Source of the DNA: Bradyrhizobium ontarionense
GTDB taxonomy: Bacteria; Pseudomonadota; Alphaproteobacteria; Rhizobiales; Xanthobacteraceae
DNA: 64,000 bases
Assembly (NCBI RefSeq): GCF_021088345.1
Contig: NZ_CP088156.1
Location: forward strand, 4,092,001 to 4,156,000
Direction: 5' to 3'
Both the position numbers and the translations under genes were made by a program. Each line of letters opens with the position of its first letter. The stretch's first letter is position 1. The notes under the pieces are model-generated. The model searched no databases. It was given only the letters and a program-made list of their open reading frames with translations, and was not told the DNA's origin. Of this stretch, positions 35,035 through 44,300 are shown piece after piece.

Positions 35035-36222
35035 TCAGTTCGAGATCGTCTCCCGTCCCGAAGCGCGACGTTCGCCGCTGCGCCGGATGAACGAGAAGGC
35101 GGCCAGCGCCAATCCTGAGACCGGTTCGCGCCCCAGGCTCGCATTGGAGAAGGTGAGCGCGATTCCATGCAGACCCCCCAGGCGCGACTGACCGATGGCG
35201 TCCATGATCAGCGCCCGATCCTCGGCTGGCAGAGCCGCCGGCCATCCCGCAATGACGACGTTGCGTTGGCGGTTCAGGTTGAGCGCGTTGCCGATCGCCA
35301 GACCCAGCCGGCCCAGGCGCGACCTGATCTCCGCCCGAGCCTTTGCGGAGATGCGATATTCGTGAGGCCAGCGATCTCCGTGGCCAATCAGGTCGCTTTC
35401 CTGCACCTCGAGAATGCCCGCGAGCGCAACGGTCGACACATAGGTTTCGAGGCAACCCACGTGCCCGCAGCGGCAGACGCCGCCGCGACGGTCGATCACG
35501 ACGTGACCGATTTCGCAGGTTTCGACGTCACCGCTTTCCGCGAGCTCATCGACGATGGCCGCGCCGACGCCATGACCCACGAACACGAAGAAATACGAGC
35601 CGCCGATAAAGCCCGTGCCCATCCGCAGCCGATGCCCCACGGCGCGCGCGACCATCGAGTTGGTCAAGCACACCGGCGTGTCCGGCAGCTTGCGCTGCAG
35701 GACATCGGACAGCCTGGCGGCATCGAGCGCAATGATGGGACTGGCGCGCAGGTCGGGATCGTAGCCGGGAATCGAGACGGCCAATTGCTCCAGGGTGATG
35801 CCGCGCTGCGCGGCCCAGGCCGCGAGGTCGCAGATCGCGCGTGTCGCCGTCGCCTCGACCTCAGCAGCCCCGAGACCGTCCGGCAGGTCGTACCGCACCG
35901 AATAGAGCGTTTCACCCGCCAGCGTGCCGACGGCGGAATACAGGCAATTGTTGGAAATCTCGATCGCGGCAACGGAGAGATCGTTGCTCAGCGCGATGAA
36001 GAGGCTGGGACCGCCGCGGTATGGCGCCGCCCGCCGCGTCTCCTGGATGACGCCCTCGGCTTTCAGATCACCAATGATGCGTGAGATGCTGGCTTCGGTG
36101 AGTGCAACCCCCTGCGCCAGTTCGGGCCTGAAGGACCCGCCGGAGCACCAGAGATAGCCGAGGATCGCAGATCTCGTATCGCGCCGACTACGAATGAGCC
36201 GCACACCCTCCTCCCGCGTCAT
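35035..36222 (-). CDS. ROK-family transcriptional regulator
   Basis: 395 residues: an N-terminal winged helix (LAQGVALTEASISRIIGDLKAEGVIQETRRA) and a ROK sugar-kinase-like domain (FFVFVGHGVGAAIVDE; the zinc motif CRCGHVGCLETYVS). NagC/Mlc/XylR-like proteins of this type respond to a sugar. It is read into the solute-binding protein gene, suggesting it controls uptake of that ligand. Directly before its start codon is a TTAC-TTATT-GTAA dyad (36225-36237), a possible self-binding site. Confidence 0.88.
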   Translation of the reverse strand: MTREEGVRLIRSRRDTRSAILGYLWCSGGSFRPELAQGVALTEASISRIIGDLKAEGVIQETRRAAPYRGGPSLFIALSNDLSVAAIEISNNCLYSAVGTLAGETLYSVRYDLPDGLGAAEVEATATRAICDLAAWAAQRGITLEQLAVSIPGYDPDLRASPIIALDAARLSDVLQRKLPDTPVCLTNSMVARAVGHRLRMGTGFIGGSYFFVFVGHGVGAAIVDELAESGDVETCEIGHVVIDRRGGVCRCGHVGCLETYVSTVALAGILEVQESDLIGHGDRWPHEYRISAKARAEIRSRLGRLGLAIGNALNLNRQRNVVIAGWPAALPAEDRALIMDAIGQSRLGGLHGIALTFSNASLGREPVSGLALAAFSFIRRSGERRASGRETISN

Positions 36223-36392
36223 TCTTACTTATTGTAACGATGCTAGCCAGCGACGACGCGGGTGTCAACCGGTCGGCTTTCCGTGCGGCGAAGATGAGAG
36301 GCTTGTCGCGGCAAAGGCGCCGCCGCGCCATTGCGACGCTGGGAAGGATATTCTCGTGGTCTCGCGGACCGGAGCCGCCTGCCGCCCTCTGA

Positions 36393-36719
36393 TCAGGCGC
36401 AGTACAGCCGATACAGCGTCTGCAGGATTTCGCGGACTTCGTGGCTCGCCAGTCGATAGTAGATGGTCTGGCCCTCGCGCCGCGTCGCGACCAGGTCGAG
36501 CGCCCGCATCATGGCGAGATGTTGCGACAACGCCGCCTGTCGCAGGCCGACCTGCTCGGCCAGCTCGCCCACGGCGCGTTCGCCTTCGATCAGGTTGCAG
36601 AGCACCATGAGCCGCTTCGGGTTGGCCATGGCCGTGAGCAGGCGCGCGGCCTCTTCCGCTTTGTCTTCGAGGCCTGCCACCGAGGCGGCTTTGGCGTTGC
36701 GCGCGACCCGAGCTGTCAT
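36393..36719 (-). CDS. bigR: BigR/SqrR-type ArsR repressor with two redox cysteines
   Basis: 108 residues. The winged helix (LLTAMANPKRLMVLCNLIEGERAVGELAEQVGLRQAALSQHLAMMRALDLVATRREGQTIYYRL) has cysteines C41 and C107. These match the pair that forms a disulfide or tetrasulfide in BigR/SqrR persulfide sensors. It is divergent from two YeeE/YedE genes, the usual BigR targets. The gene symbol is by family resemblance. The AT-rich interval 36720-36770 is the likely operator. Confidence 0.82.
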   Translation of the reverse strand: MTARVARNAKAASVAGLEDKAEEAARLLTAMANPKRLMVLCNLIEGERAVGELAEQVGLRQAALSQHLAMMRALDLVATRREGQTIYYRLASHEVREILQTLYRLYCA

Positions 36720-36807
36720 GATTGTTACTTTATGAAGTTCGCATATAAGAAATAATGCATACGCTACTTGATTGCAACCGGCTGAATTTTCAAGGAATCA
36801 GCGCGAG

Positions 36808-37230
36808 ATGATCACAGAGTCTACAGCCCTTACCGCGCTCGCTGGCGGCGCTCTCATTGGTGTCGCAGCGGTCATGCTGATGGGCCTGACCGGGCGGATC
36901 GCCGGCGTGAGTGGAATTGCCGCGCAGATGCTGCCGCCCTGGGACGGTGCGGTCGCCGGCCGGTTCGCTTTCGTGGCCGGGCTGGTCGTCGCGACACTGG
37001 TGGTTCGCGTCACGACGGGAAGCCTGCCGCCGCTCACGCTCGAGGCCGGCCCGATCGCCCTCGTTGCAGCCGGGCTACTGGTCGGCTTCGGCGCGGTCTG
37101 GGGCAACGGCTGCACCTCCGGTCATGGCGTCTGCGGCATCGCCAGCCTGTCACCGCGATCGATTGTCGCCACGCTGGTGTTCATGGCCACCGCGGTCGCG
37201 ACGACCTTCCTCGTCCGGCATGTGATGTGA
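36808..37230 (+). CDS. YeeE/YedE (DUF395) sulfur transport protein, first half
   Basis: 140 residues with about four membrane helices and the conserved motif VWGNGCTSGHGVCGIASLSPRSIVATLVFMATAV. The Cys residues are those used by YeeE-type thiosulfate/sulfur-compound carriers. The ATG at 36808 is preferred to an upstream TTG. The second half is encoded by the next gene, eight bases downstream; together they form the usual two-gene PmpA/PmpB arrangement under BigR-type control. Confidence 0.87.
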   Translation: MITESTALTALAGGALIGVAAVMLMGLTGRIAGVSGIAAQMLPPWDGAVAGRFAFVAGLVVATLVVRVTTGSLPPLTLEAGPIALVAAGLLVGFGAVWGNGCTSGHGVCGIASLSPRSIVATLVFMATAVATTFLVRHVM

Positions 37231-37237
37231 GGCGGCC

Positions 37238-37690
37238 ATGACCGTTTTGATCCAGTTCATTGTCGGCATCGTGTTCGGGCTCGGGCTATTGCTGTCCGGC
37301 ATGTCAAACCCCGAGAAGGTGTTGAACTTCCTCGATCTCGCCGCGATCCGCACCGGCGGCTGGGACCCCAGCCTCATTCTCGTGATGGCCGGGGCCGTGG
37401 GTGTCACCCTCGCGGGCTTCCGGCTCGTCTTCCGGCGCCAGCGTCCTCTTCTCGGCGACCGCTTCCACCTGCCGCCCCCGCCGACCCTGGATTGGCGGAT
37501 CGCAACGGGTCCTGCCGTCTTCGGTATCGGCTGGGGTTTGGCGGGCATCTGCCCAGGCCCGGCCTTCGTGGCGCTCGGCTATGGCTCGCCCGCGATCGTC
37601 CTATTCGTAGTTGCCATGATGATTGGAATCGCCGCAGCCCGCATGCTCGCGAGCCGCCAGCCGTCGCTCACCGCGGCCCTCCCGGAATGA
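37238..37690 (+). CDS. YeeE/YedE (DUF395) sulfur transport protein, second half
   Basis: 150 residues with four helices: QFIVGIVFGLGLLLSGMSNPEKVLNFLDL, WDPSLILVMAGAVGVTLAGF and IGWGLAGICPGPAFVALGYGS with the conserved Cys. It partners the preceding gene in an inner-membrane sulfur-compound channel. No beta-lactamase-like sulfur dioxygenase (Blh) gene, often present in bigR operons, is seen. Confidence 0.87.
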   Translation: MTVLIQFIVGIVFGLGLLLSGMSNPEKVLNFLDLAAIRTGGWDPSLILVMAGAVGVTLAGFRLVFRRQRPLLGDRFHLPPPPTLDWRIATGPAVFGIGWGLAGICPGPAFVALGYGSPAIVLFVVAMMIGIAAARMLASRQPSLTAALPE

Positions 37691-37990
37691 TGACGATGAG
37701 CGATCCGACGGAGGTCCAAATATCCGACAACCGGTCGACCTGTCGTTGAAGCTCGACGTCAGGTCTCGATCCGGCCGCCAACACCGTCAGCGATGATGCC
37801 GAGCTCGCGCCCGGCTCGTTGTTTGGCTCGGGAGGCGGATGCACGTTGGACCTCATCGGCGGCGGCCGACATCACCTCCCGCCGATGTATGGCGAAGAGC
37901 CGGCCCGTCCGGGCGGACCGGCTCTTCGAATAGCAGCGCGCAGAGGCGCCGTCGATCGTGGCGCGTCAGCGTTGACGCCCGACCGCGCAA
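37691..37990. other. Intergenic region between the YedE pair and dps
   Basis: 300 bases with no supported gene. The main element is the strong hairpin at 37893-37928, described separately. Confidence 0.5.
37893..37928. terminator. Bidirectional hairpin between convergent genes
   Basis: CGAAGAGCCGG (37893-37903) is the exact complement of CCGGCTCTTCG (37918-37928), with a smaller GC stem inside. There is no long T run, but the position between the YedE pair and dps fits a shared terminator. Confidence 0.6.
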
Positions 37991-38518
37991 TTACGCCGCG
38001 TTGCTGCCTTCCTGGCGGCTAGCCTCGAACAGGAACCAAGTGCGGCGTTCGGTCTCATCGATGAAGGTTTCGAGCAGACCGGCGGTCGCGGGATCATCAT
38101 TGTCGTCGCAGAGCCCGTGGGCTTTGCGCATCGCCGCCGCGATGTGCTTGTTGTCCTCCATCAACTCCCGCAGCATCTCACGCGGCGGGACATACTCCTC
38201 GTTGTTGTCCTTGATGGTCTGCAGCTTGCTGATCTGACTGATCGATTTCAACGTGGTGCCACCGAGCTTGCGCACCCGCTCGGCGAGCTGGTCCGTGGTG
38301 GCGAAGATCGCGTCCGATTGCTCGTCCAGCATCTCGTGGTAGTCGTGAAAATGCCGGCCGCTGACGTGCCAATGGAAATTCTTGGTCTTGAGATAGAGCG
38401 CAAAGGCATCGGCCAGCAACGTGTTCAGCGCTGCCGAAATCTTGTTCACGGCGTCCGGCGACAGATCGGTCGGGGTATCGAGCTCGGGTGCGGTCTTGTC
38501 GGTCTTTGCTTTACTCAC
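37991..38518 (-). CDS. dps: Dps-family DNA-binding ferritin-like protein
   Basis: 175 residues. The dinuclear iron site between subunits is visible: NFHWHVSGRHFHDYHEMLDEQSD supplies the His and Asp/Glu ligands. DDDDNDDPATAGLLETFIDETERRTWFLFEA-like C-terminal sequence is typical, although the exact acidic run is LCDDNDDPAT. The Lys-rich N-terminus may bind DNA. Dps oxidises iron with H2O2 and protects DNA. Not linked to other stress genes here. Confidence 0.92.
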   Translation of the reverse strand: MSKAKTDKTAPELDTPTDLSPDAVNKISAALNTLLADAFALYLKTKNFHWHVSGRHFHDYHEMLDEQSDAIFATTDQLAERVRKLGGTTLKSISQISKLQTIKDNNEEYVPPREMLRELMEDNKHIAAAMRKAHGLCDDNDDPATAGLLETFIDETERRTWFLFEASRQEGSNAA

Positions 38519-38628
38519 GGCTTAACCTTCCTGTTAGAAGCAGCAATGGACACGGGTGATCGGACCCGTTAACGCTCGCTCACCTCTCCAGTTCCATTCA
38601 AGGAACTGTGTTCGCCGGAACCTGCGCC

Positions 38629-39333
38629 ATGGACGACTGGATCGACTATTACGATTCAACGCACACGATCTATGCGAGCAAGTTGCATCGCGACCTGCAC
38701 TTCCAGGTGATTGCGCGCGACATCGTCAGCTATATTCCGTCGCCGGATGCGGTCGTGCTCGACTATTCCTGCGGCGAGGCGCTATCCGCAGCCAAGGTTG
38801 CCGAATCCTGCATGACGCTGATCCTGGCCGAGCCGGCACCGGGCGTGCGCGGCCGGCTGATCGCGCGCTTTGCCCCCAGCACCAAGATCCGCGTGCGCGC
38901 GCTCGACGAATTGCGCAGCATGCAGGAGGGGTCGATCGACCTCGTCATCATGAACTCGGTCGCGCAATACATGACGGAAACCGAGTTCGATGCGGCGCTC
39001 GCCGTAATCCGGCGACTGCTGAAGCCCTCGGGAAAATTCGTTCTCGGCGACATCCTGCGCCCTGAGGTCGGCATGGCCAGGGACGTGCTCGCATTGCTGA
39101 TCTTCGCTGGGCGCAACGGCTTCCTCAAGGACGCGCTGGTCGGGCTGGTGGCGACCGCCCTGTCCGATTACCGGCAATTGCGGACCAAGGTGGGCCTCCA
39201 GCGCTACAGCGAGGCCGACATCATGGCCAAGCTTGGGAAGACCGGCTTCAGCGCCGTCCGGGCGCCGAAAAATATCGGCTACAATCCCTGGCGCATGACC
39301 TTCGTGGCGAGACCCGTCGTCAGCGGAGCTTGA
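38629..39333 (+). CDS. SAM-dependent methyltransferase, type 11
   Basis: 234 residues. The Rossmann core has motif I as VVLDYSCGEALSAAKVAE (GxG partly changed to SCGEA), motif II LILAEPAPGVRGRL and the post-core DLVIMNSVAQYMTETEFDAALAVIRRLLKPSGKFVLGDI. The substrate is unknown. The ATG at 38629 is preferred; a GTG at 38608 has AGGAA upstream and is an alternative. The gene ends about 90 bases before the tRNA-like sequence. Confidence 0.8.
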   Translation: MDDWIDYYDSTHTIYASKLHRDLHFQVIARDIVSYIPSPDAVVLDYSCGEALSAAKVAESCMTLILAEPAPGVRGRLIARFAPSTKIRVRALDELRSMQEGSIDLVIMNSVAQYMTETEFDAALAVIRRLLKPSGKFVLGDILRPEVGMARDVLALLIFAGRNGFLKDALVGLVATALSDYRQLRTKVGLQRYSEADIMAKLGKTGFSAVRAPKNIGYNPWRMTFVARPVVSGA

Positions 39334-39420
39334 AGCAGAAGACCGGCATATCCGGCAATACAATTAGGGTTAACTGCAACACGCGCTGGCTCACACGACC
39401 GTGAGAGGTAAGATCGCCTC

Positions 39421-39497
39421 GGCCCGGTGGCGGAAGCTACGACGCGAAGAGCGGTGCAACGCTCTTGAACCTGGTTCAAGTCCAGGCCGGGCCTCCA
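39421..39497 (+). tRNA. Non-canonical tRNA-Cys-like gene
   Basis: Perfect seven-base acceptor stem GGCCCGG/CCGGGCC (39421-39427, 39487-39493), U8, discriminator U73 and encoded CCA (39495-39497). The T arm is perfect, CCTGG-TTCAAGT-CCAGG (39470-39486). The D stem has only three pairs and its loop lacks the usual GG. The anticodon arm folds as AAGAGCG/CGCTCTT with a six-base loop GTGCAA instead of a five-base stem and seven-base loop. GCA (Cys) lies in that loop, and U73 agrees with Cys identity. It could be a variant tRNA-Cys or a decaying copy. Confidence 0.5.
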
Positions 39498-39539
39498 ATC
39501 TCCGCAGCGCCCCGTCGCGTGCCTGCCTGAATCCAGAAC

Positions 39540-39908
39540 TCATCCCTCCGTCACGATCTCGCAATCCGGCAGTTGTAGCCGCTCGGCATCCCGCGCCGCG
39601 GCCGACATGATGGCGTCCAACAGGCCTGGAAAACGCGCCTCCAGATCATCCCGCCGCAGCTGCATGAAGCGCGTCGTCCCGGCGATGCGGGTCCGGATCA
39701 GTCCCGCCTCGCGCAACCTGGCAAAGTGATAGGCGAGATTCGACTTGCCACTCAGCGCGTTGAAGTCGCCACAGCGCATTTCGGCCGCGGCCTGGTCCTG
39801 CTTGGCCAGACTATAGACGATCGAGAGCCGGATCGGATCACTCAGACAATCCAGCAGCAGGGGCAGTTCGATCTGGTCACGGGTCGGATGGTGCGGAGCT
39901 CTGCTCAT
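39540..39908 (-). CDS. ArsR-family regulator of an MFS exporter
   Basis: 122 residues with a winged helix (LLLDCLSDPIRLSIVYSLAKQ...MRCGDFNALSGKSNLAYHFARLREAGLIRTRIAGTTRFMQLRRDDLEARFPGLLDAI). This is the layout of regulators paired with drug-exporting MFS proteins. ATG 39908 is preferred to a TTG further upstream. Divergent from the MFS gene, with two TTCAA-type operators between. Confidence 0.83.
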   Translation of the reverse strand: MSRAPHHPTRDQIELPLLLDCLSDPIRLSIVYSLAKQDQAAAEMRCGDFNALSGKSNLAYHFARLREAGLIRTRIAGTTRFMQLRRDDLEARFPGLLDAIMSAAARDAERLQLPDCEIVTEG

Positions 39909-39945
39909 GGCAAGATCATAGGGTGTGGCCCGCTCAGCCACAATG

Positions 39946-40010
39946 TTCAATATTTATTGAACCAATTGACAAGCAGCTACCGTCGATCAATAGTTCAACG
40001 AATATTGAAC
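39946..40010. promoter_or_regulatory. Twin ArsR operators around the MFS promoter
   Basis: Perfect palindrome TTCAATATTTATTGAA (39946-39961) and GTTCAA-CGAATA-TTGAAC (39993-40010). A TTGACA (-35) lies between them at 39966-39971, with AATAGT (39989-39994) as a weak -10. Two similar dyads flanking a promoter suggest repression by the divergent ArsR protein. Confidence 0.7.
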
Positions 40011-40025
40011 TTTGTGAGGATCGCG

Positions 40026-41186
40026 ATGCGGGTGTTCTGGCTTGCCTTGGCGACTTTTGCGATCGGGACCGAGGCCTTCGTGATCGCAGGTCTGCTGCCG
40101 GCGATCTCGGCCGATCTCGGCATCTCCGCCGCAGCCGCCGGACAATTGGTGACCGCCTATTCGCTGGCCTATGCGATCGGCTCGCCGGTGTTGGCGGTGC
40201 TGCTCAACAATGTCGACCGCAAGACGGCGCTGGTCCTGGCCCTGTCGGTGTTCATCGTCAGCAACCTGTTCGCCGTCATCGCCCCAAGCTTTCCGCTGCT
40301 GATGGTCTCACGCGTGCTGATGGCACTGGGGGCGGGGCTCTGTACGCCGACAGCGATCGGGGTTGCGGTTGCGATTTCTGCGCCGGAGCGGCGCGGCCGC
40401 GCGGTCGCGCTCGTCACGTCCGGACTGACGGTGGCCACCGTCATCGGCGTGCCGCTCGGGACCATTGTGGGCAATCAAGTCTCGTGGCGGGCGACCTTCG
40501 TGCTCGTCGCAGCGCTTGGCGCCCTGGCTTTGGCGGGCGTGCTGCTGCGCCTGCCCCGCAACCTGCCGACGGCAACCGCGAGCTTTGCGGACCGCCTCGC
40601 CGTCGCTCGCCACGAATCCGTCGTCTACGCGGTCGTGACGACGACGTTCTGGGCAATCGGCGGCCTCACCGTGTTCACCTATCTCACGGTTCCCCTGCAG
40701 CGCATCGGCTTCAGTGCGAGCGAGATCAGCATGGCGCTCCTGGTATTCGGCTCCGCCGCCGCGGTCGGAAACATGCTCGGCGGTCACCTCGCCGACCGGC
40801 TCGGGCCGGTTCCGACGATGGCGATGGCCCTTGCCGGCATGGCGACGGCACTGGTGCTGCTGTCGGCGACGCTGAAGACGGTCGGCCCCGATCAGAGCCG
40901 CTATCTCGTGCTGTTCCCGATCTTCGCTTGGGGGATCTGTGGCTGGAGCTTCTTTCCGGCCCAGGCGGCGAGCCTGATCCGGATCGAGCCCCAGGCCGCA
41001 ACGGTCGCGCTGTCGCTCAATTCCTCCTTCATGTATCTCGGCTTCGCGATCGGCGGCGCGCTCGGTGGGATCGTGCTCTCAAGCTCCGCCCCCGCCGATC
41101 TCGGCTGGGTCGGTGGCCTCAGTGTCGCGGCCGGCCTTGCGGTGCTCGGCCTGCGCCGCCGGCGGGAGCGGCTCAAACTGGCGTAA
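40026..41186 (+). CDS. MFS transporter, DHA1-type exporter
   Basis: 386 residues, twelve predicted helices. AIGTEAFVIAGLLPAISADLGISAAAAGQLVTAYSLAYAIGSPVLAVLLNNVDRKTALV is the AraJ/YdhP-like N-terminus; motif A-like NNVDRKTALV and the GGHLADRLGP repeat are present. It probably exports a drug or metabolite. GAGGA at 40016-40020 fits ATG 40026. Under the divergent ArsR regulator. Confidence 0.9.
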   Translation: MRVFWLALATFAIGTEAFVIAGLLPAISADLGISAAAAGQLVTAYSLAYAIGSPVLAVLLNNVDRKTALVLALSVFIVSNLFAVIAPSFPLLMVSRVLMALGAGLCTPTAIGVAVAISAPERRGRAVALVTSGLTVATVIGVPLGTIVGNQVSWRATFVLVAALGALALAGVLLRLPRNLPTATASFADRLAVARHESVVYAVVTTTFWAIGGLTVFTYLTVPLQRIGFSASEISMALLVFGSAAAVGNMLGGHLADRLGPVPTMAMALAGMATALVLLSATLKTVGPDQSRYLVLFPIFAWGICGWSFFPAQAASLIRIEPQAATVALSLNSSFMYLGFAIGGALGGIVLSSSAPADLGWVGGLSVAAGLAVLGLRRRRERLKLA

Positions 41187-41207
41187 AATTGCCCGTTGAT
41201 GGAGGTG

Positions 41208-41311
41208 TAAGGCCCTTTTCGCTCAGCGGAAACTGGTCTAAGAACCGGCCGCGCGCGAGGACTGATCGCGCCTTGGCCTTAGGGGACGCGCGATACGCGC
41301 GCCCTTTTTTT
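41208..41311 (+). ncRNA. Candidate structured RNA with terminator directly upstream of carB
   Basis: A closing helix TAAGGCC (41208-41214) / GGCCTTA (41275-41281) encloses three hairpins in a row: TTTTCGC-tca-GCGGAAA (41216-41232), CTGGT-ctaaga-ACCGG (41233-41248) and GCGCGA-ggactga-TCGCGC (41253-41271). It is followed by a terminator stem CGCGCG-ATA-CGCGCG extended by GGG/CCC (41282-41304) and seven T. The terminator ends 28 bases before the carB ATG. It could be a cis-acting attenuator of carB, a small RNA, or the 3' end of the MFS transcript. Confidence 0.6.
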
Positions 41312-41338
41312 GTGCCCAATTCCAGCCCGTGAGCTTGA

Positions 41339-44300
41339 ATGCCGAAACGAACCGACATCTCGACCATCCTGATCATTGGCGCCGGTCCGATCGTGATCGG
41401 CCAGGCCTGCGAATTCGACTATTCCGGTACGCAGGCCGTGAAGGCGCTGAAGGAGGAGGGCTATCGCGTCGTCCTCGTCAATTCCAATCCGGCCACGATC
41501 ATGACGGACCCGGAATTGGCCGACGCGACCTACATCGAGCCCATCACCCCGGAGATCGTCGCCAGGATCATCGAGAAGGAACGCCACGTCATCCCCGGCG
41601 GCTTTGCGCTGCTGCCGACCATGGGCGGGCAGACCGCGCTGAACTGCGCGCTGTCGCTGCGCCGGCAAGGCACGCTGGAGAAGTTCGACGTCGAGATGAT
41701 CGGCGCCACGGCGGATGCGATCGACAAGGCCGAAGACCGTCAGCTGTTCCGCAACGCGATGGAGAAGATCGGGCTGCAGACGCCGAAGTCGCGGCTCGCC
41801 AACGCCTCGGCGCTGAAGAAGCAGTACCGCGACAAATATCACGCCGAGCGCGACAAGCTCGCCGGTGCCGAGCGCGACGAGCTCGACCGGCAATGGACCC
41901 TCGGCGAAAACGAGCGGCGCAAGCGTTACCAGGAGCATGCGCTCGGCCAGGCGTTGATGGCGCTGTCCGAGATCGGCCTTCCGGCGATCATCCGCCCGTC
42001 CTTCACCATGGGCGGCACCGGCGGCGGTATCGCCTACAACAAGGAAGAATATCTCGACATCATCGAACGTGGTCTCGACGCCTCCCCCACCAACGAAGTG
42101 CTGATCGAGGAATCAGTGCTCGGATGGAAGGAGTACGAGATGGAGGTGGTCCGCGACAAAAAGGACAACTGCATCATCGTCTGCTCGATCGAGAACCTCG
42201 ATCCGATGGGCGTGCATACCGGCGATTCGATCACCGTCGCGCCGGCGCTGACGCTGACGGACAAGGAATACCAGATCATGCGCGACGCCTCGCTGGCGGT
42301 GCTGCGCGAGATCGGGGTGGAGACCGGCGGCTCCAACGTACAGTTCGGCGTCAACCCGGCCGACGGCCGCATGGTCGTGATCGAGATGAATCCGCGCGTG
42401 TCGCGCTCCTCGGCGCTGGCCTCCAAGGCGACCGGCTTCCCGATCGCCAAGGTCGCGGCCAAGCTCGCGATCGGCTACACGCTGGACGAGATCGCCAACG
42501 ACATCACCGGCGGCGCCACCCCGGCGTCTTTCGAGCCGACCATCGATTACGTGGTCACCAAGATCCCGCGCTTTGCGTTTGAGAAATTCCCGGGCGCGTC
42601 GACCACGCTGACGACGTCGATGAAATCGGTCGGCGAGGTCATGGCGATCGGCCGGACCTTCCAGGAGAGTCTGCAGAAGGCGCTGCGCGGTTTGGAGACC
42701 GGCCTGACCGGTCTCGACGAGATCGAGATCGATGGCCTCGGCCGCGGCGACGACAAGAACGCAATCCGCGCAGCACTGGGCACACCGACGCCGAACCGCC
42801 TCCTGCAGGTAGCGCAGGCGATGCGACTCGGCTGGTCGGACGAAGAGATCTTCAATTCCTGCAAGATCGACCGCTGGTTCCTTTCGCAGATGCGCAGCAT
42901 CGTCGAGATGGAAGACAAGGTGCGCCGGTATGGCCTGCCGCCGAACGCCACCGGAATGCGCACGCTGAAGGCGATGGGCTTCTCCGATGCGCGGCTCGCG
43001 GTGCTTGCCAACACCACCGAGGCCGAAATTGCCGCCCAACGGCATGCGCTCGGCGTGCGCCCGGCGTTCAAGCGTATCGACACCTGCGCCGCCGAATTCG
43101 CCTCTCCCACGGCCTATATGTATTCGAGCTACGAGACGCCGTTCGCAGGCAACCTCGCCGATGAAAGCGCGCCGTCGGACAAGAAGAAGGTGATCATCCT
43201 GGGCGGCGGGCCGAACCGGATCGGCCAGGGCATCGAGTTCGACTATTGCTGCTGCCATGCCTGTTTCGCGCTGGCCGACGCCGGCTACGAGACCATCATG
43301 ATCAACTGCAATCCGGAGACGGTGTCGACCGACTACGACACCGCGGACCGGCTGTATTTCGAGCCGTTGACGGCCGAGGACGTGCTGGAGATCATTGCCA
43401 CCGAGCGCAAGAACGGGACCGTGCACGGCGTGATCGTGCAGTTCGGAGGCCAGACGCCGCTGAAGCTCGCCCGCGCGCTGGAGGCAGCCGACGTGCCGAT
43501 CCTCGGCACGTCGCCGGAAGCCATCGACCTCGCCGAGGACCGCGACCGCTTCAAGCGCATCCTTGACAAGCTGCGCCTGAAGCAGCCGAAGAACGGCATC
43601 GCCTATTCGGTCGAGCAGGCCCGGCTGGTCGCGGCCGATCTCGGCCTCCCGCTCGTCGTGCGTCCGTCCTACGTGCTCGGCGGCCGTGCCATGCAGATCA
43701 TCCGCGAGGACAATCAGCTTGGCGACTATCTGCTCGGCACGCTGCCGGAACTCGTGCCGGCCGACGTCAAGGCGCGCTATCCGAACGACAAGACCGGGCA
43801 GATCAACACGGTGCTCGGCAAGAACCCGCTGCTGTTCGACCGCTATCTGTCCGACGCCACCGAGATCGACGTCGACTGCCTCTCCGACGGCAAGGACACC
43901 TTCATCGTCGGCATCATGGAGCATATCGAGGAGGCCGGCATCCACTCCGGCGACTCCGCCTGCTCACTGCCGCCGCATTCGCTCGACGAGGCCACCATCG
44001 CCGAGCTGGAGCGACAGACCCGCGAGCTCGCGCTCGGCCTCGACGTGGTCGGGCTGATGAACGTGCAATATGCGATCAAGGATGGCACGATCTATGTGCT
44101 CGAGGTCAATCCGCGCGCCTCGCGCACGGTGCCCTTCGTCGCCAAGGTGGTCGGCACGCCGGTCGCCAAGATCGCGGCGCGAATCATGGCCGGCGAGAAG
44201 CTCGCGGATTTCGGCCTCAAGAAGCGCAACCTCAAGCATGTCGGCGTCAAGGAATCCGTCTTCCCCTTCGCCCGCTTCCCCGGCGTCGACACCGTGCTCG

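Noticed and set aside
39421..39497. tRNA-Sec or long-variable-arm tRNA
   Set aside because: The acceptor stem is seven pairs, the variable region about three bases, and no UCA anticodon is present.
42113..43945. 610-codon frame opposite carB
   Set aside because: carB is complete and well conserved on the plus strand; the antisense product shows no recognisable domain.
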